Origin: Centroberyx gerrardi
Lineage: Eukaryota > Chordata > Actinopteri > Beryciformes > Berycidae
NCBI RefSeq assembly: GCF_048128805.1
Contig: NC_135997.1
Coordinates: forward strand, 17,354,116 to 17,418,115
DNA length: 64,000 bases
Direction of reading: 5' to 3'
The notes under the pieces were generated by a model. That model saw only the letters and a list, made by a program, of their open reading frames with translations. It was not told the origin of the DNA and did no database searches. A program made the position numbers and the translations under genes. Below, one piece after another: positions 62,601 through 64,000 of the stretch (positions are counted from its first letter, which is position 1; every line of letters begins with the position of its first letter).

Positions 62601-64000
62601 ATCTAGTGGTGAGAGTCCATCCTGTCACCAAAAGGTCACAGGTTTGATCTCTGCAACAGATAATGTGTCCATCAGCCATGTTTGTTGCTCTGGACAAGAG
62701 GGTCAGCTAAATGCAGTATGCAGCATGAAGTGTAGGCTAAGTGTTAAATGTACAACATGTTCTGTTATTGAAAAGGCTGTTGAAGCTACCATGGATTTTG
62801 CTCTAACAGTGAAAGGGGATGTGCTGCCTGAAGTGACAGGAATGCAAAAGAAACAGACTGGCTGAGTAGGTGTAGGCTACTTCTTCCAATTTGTGGCATG
62901 TGGCTACCAATTACATGACCACAAAAAGGTCATGCAACAGCTAGGTAAGGATGTTTTCCCACAGCCTAAATGCAACACTTTTATTTTGTTGCATTTAGGT
63001 TGTGGGAAGTCCAATAGAAAATGTAACTGCTTATGACTCACCTTTGACTGATTATTCTATTTTTAAAATGTATTTTATTCCTCTCTGCTTCACATTGTTC
63101 CACTACATTTTTCAGAGAAAGTGTTCATTGCGTAAGCTAGTATCAGAAATTTTTACAAAAGGATCAAGAAAAGTTAACAAATAAGAGCTAAAATTAGCAT
63201 GCTTGCTCATGAGTTACGTTCCCAAAATCAGTTTCATGATTTGCTAAATGCAAAGCAATGCACAGCAGCTCTATTTTGTAGCGCACTGGTCCTTGAGGAA
63301 TATTTTAGCGTCTGTGATTCAAAGTAAAAAATAACATCAGGAAAATAACACAGGCAATAATTAGCTGATTAAAATTTCCAATCATTACACAATTTACCAA
63401 ACTGAAGACATTTATTCATTGCACGTGCTGAACAGAAGGGGTTACACCCAGCCGTCACTTTCTCTTATATATCTTTTACACCCCGATTAGCTGTCGTACT
63501 TGTTTTTGGACTCTGGACTCTCTGAATGGATTATAATGTTTGTTTCATGAAACGTGTGCCCCCTCAGCGTGCGCCACTCATGTGTCTCTACGTCAGTGTG
63601 GTAGCCTCAGCTCACATGAGCAGTTAAGCTGCAGTATTCGGGCCAAAGTGTGTAAGAGGAGCACGGCGAATAAGTTTAGTTTAGTGTGACCAGTGTCGAC
63701 CAGAATTGGTGTTTCATGCTTTTTTTTTTTTTAACCCCATACCCTTTTTATTTGTTTTTCTGTCTCTTAAGGGAATGTGTTTGTTTTTTAGTGCAGTACA
63801 CTCAGATTACCTTTCACCTTTCCCTGTCAGCCACCTCTAAATGTTTCTAGCCTGTCTCTTCAACCATGCTGTGTACCTGCTTGGTGTGTTTGCAGCTCAT
63901 GGTGGGGTGGAGTGCAGATGGGTCCTCCCGATCCCATCCTGGGGGTGACCGAGGCCTTCAAGAGGGACACCAACCCCAAGAAGATGAACCTGGGGGTGGG
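59654..64000 (+). CDS. got2: Mitochondrial aspartate aminotransferase, first two exons (3' end beyond window)
   Basis: GOT2 is the PLP-dependent matrix enzyme that interconverts aspartate and 2-oxoglutarate with oxaloacetate and glutamate, in the malate-aspartate shuttle. Exon 1 is 59654-59736. Exon 2 begins at 63896 after TTTGCAG and runs off the window at 64000. The split codon AG/C joins them. Exon 1 encodes a 27-residue targeting peptide ([20 protein letters not shown] then GVLSTRN), basic and without acidic residues, with Arg at -2. The mature part starts [20 protein letters not shown] and continues [16 protein letters not shown], very close to mammalian GOT2. The PLP lysine and the rest of the fold are outside the window. 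The start context CAGCGATGG is strong. Teleosts can have two got2 copies; which one is not clear. Confidence 0.95.
62598..62716 (+). mobile_element. tRNA-derived SINE with LINE-type tail
   Basis: Starts TTATCTAGTGGTGAGAGTCC (A-box side). Then CAAAAGGTCACAGGTTTGAT gives the B-box, and CCATCAGCCATGTTTGTTGC follows. It ends GCTCTGGACAAGAGGGTCAG and CTAAATGCA. The tail CTCTGGACAAGAGNGTCNGC is the common 3' end of a fish SINE group. The copy is near full length with mutations. Confidence 0.75.
62956..63008. repeat. 22-bp stem hairpin in got2 intron 1
   Basis: TTCCCACAGCCTAAATGCAACA (62956-62977) is followed by a 9-base loop and its reverse complement (62987-63008) with one difference. In RNA that difference is a G-U pair, so all 22 positions pair. 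It could be a small palindromic repeat or a miRNA-like hairpin; no known miRNA is recognised. Confidence 0.85.

Larger units (their letters stand above)
59737..63895 (+). other. got2 intron 1 contents
   Basis: A 4.2-kb intron. Its first kilobase is CpG-containing promoter-proximal DNA with GCTAGCTAGCTAGC near 59951. Further in are a tRNA-derived SINE (62598-62716) and a strong 22-bp hairpin (62956-63008). I see no nested gene. Confidence 0.6.

Noticed and set aside
1-64000. CRISPR array, prokaryotic operon or phage features
   Set aside because: The window is clearly vertebrate genomic DNA; the tandem repeats are microsatellites without spacers.

Overview
The window is vertebrate genomic DNA, most likely from a ray-finned (teleost) fish. 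The coding exons are small, have GT-AG introns, and match known vertebrate proteins. The non-coding DNA is full of long CA/GT microsatellites, tRNA-derived SINEs, a Tc1-type relic and small inverted-repeat elements of the kind common in fish. Five protein-coding genes can be built, all on the + strand: nrn1l (3' part), slc38a8, cmtr2, calb2 and got2 (5' part). The human orthologues of all five lie on the long arm of chromosome 16. Teleost a/b paralogue status cannot be decided from the sequence alone.

Layout: 1-1316 is upstream or intron-1 DNA of nrn1l without a recognisable gene. At 1317-2368 are the last two coding exons of neuritin-1-like. At 2369-7005 is intergenic DNA with repeat remnants, ending in facing CA and GT tracts. 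At 7218-11036 is the complete ten-exon slc38a8 (443 aa), with a decayed duplicate of its exon 4 sitting in intron 2. At 11037-16900 is its 3' UTR and intergenic DNA. At about 16900-17004 is a probable cmtr2 promoter and non-coding first exon, followed by the two coding exons at 19768-21018 and 22219-23292 (774 aa); a Tc1-like relic lies in the intron between them. At 24700-39540 is a 15-kb gene desert with microsatellites, a 265-bp CT tract, a foldback element and a few unexplained exon-like or open stretches. At 39668-51760 is the complete eleven-exon calb2 (calretinin, 271 aa, five good EF-hands and one degenerate). At 52226-59500 is intergenic DNA. At 59654-64000 are exon 1 and the start of exon 2 of got2, behind a promoter with NRF-1-like and CRE-like sites.

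The genes do not form a pathway. They cover a GPI-anchored neuronal protein, an amino-acid transporter of the eye and nervous system, an mRNA cap methyltransferase, a neuronal calcium buffer and a mitochondrial aminotransferase. What links them is conserved linkage (cmtr2-calb2 are also neighbours in human). I did not find a wholly new biological system. The best leads are the pseudo-exon duplication in slc38a8, a near-perfect 22-bp hairpin in got2 intron 1, several inverted-repeat elements, and some orphan open or exon-like stretches. All homology calls rest on recognition of protein motifs; no search was run.
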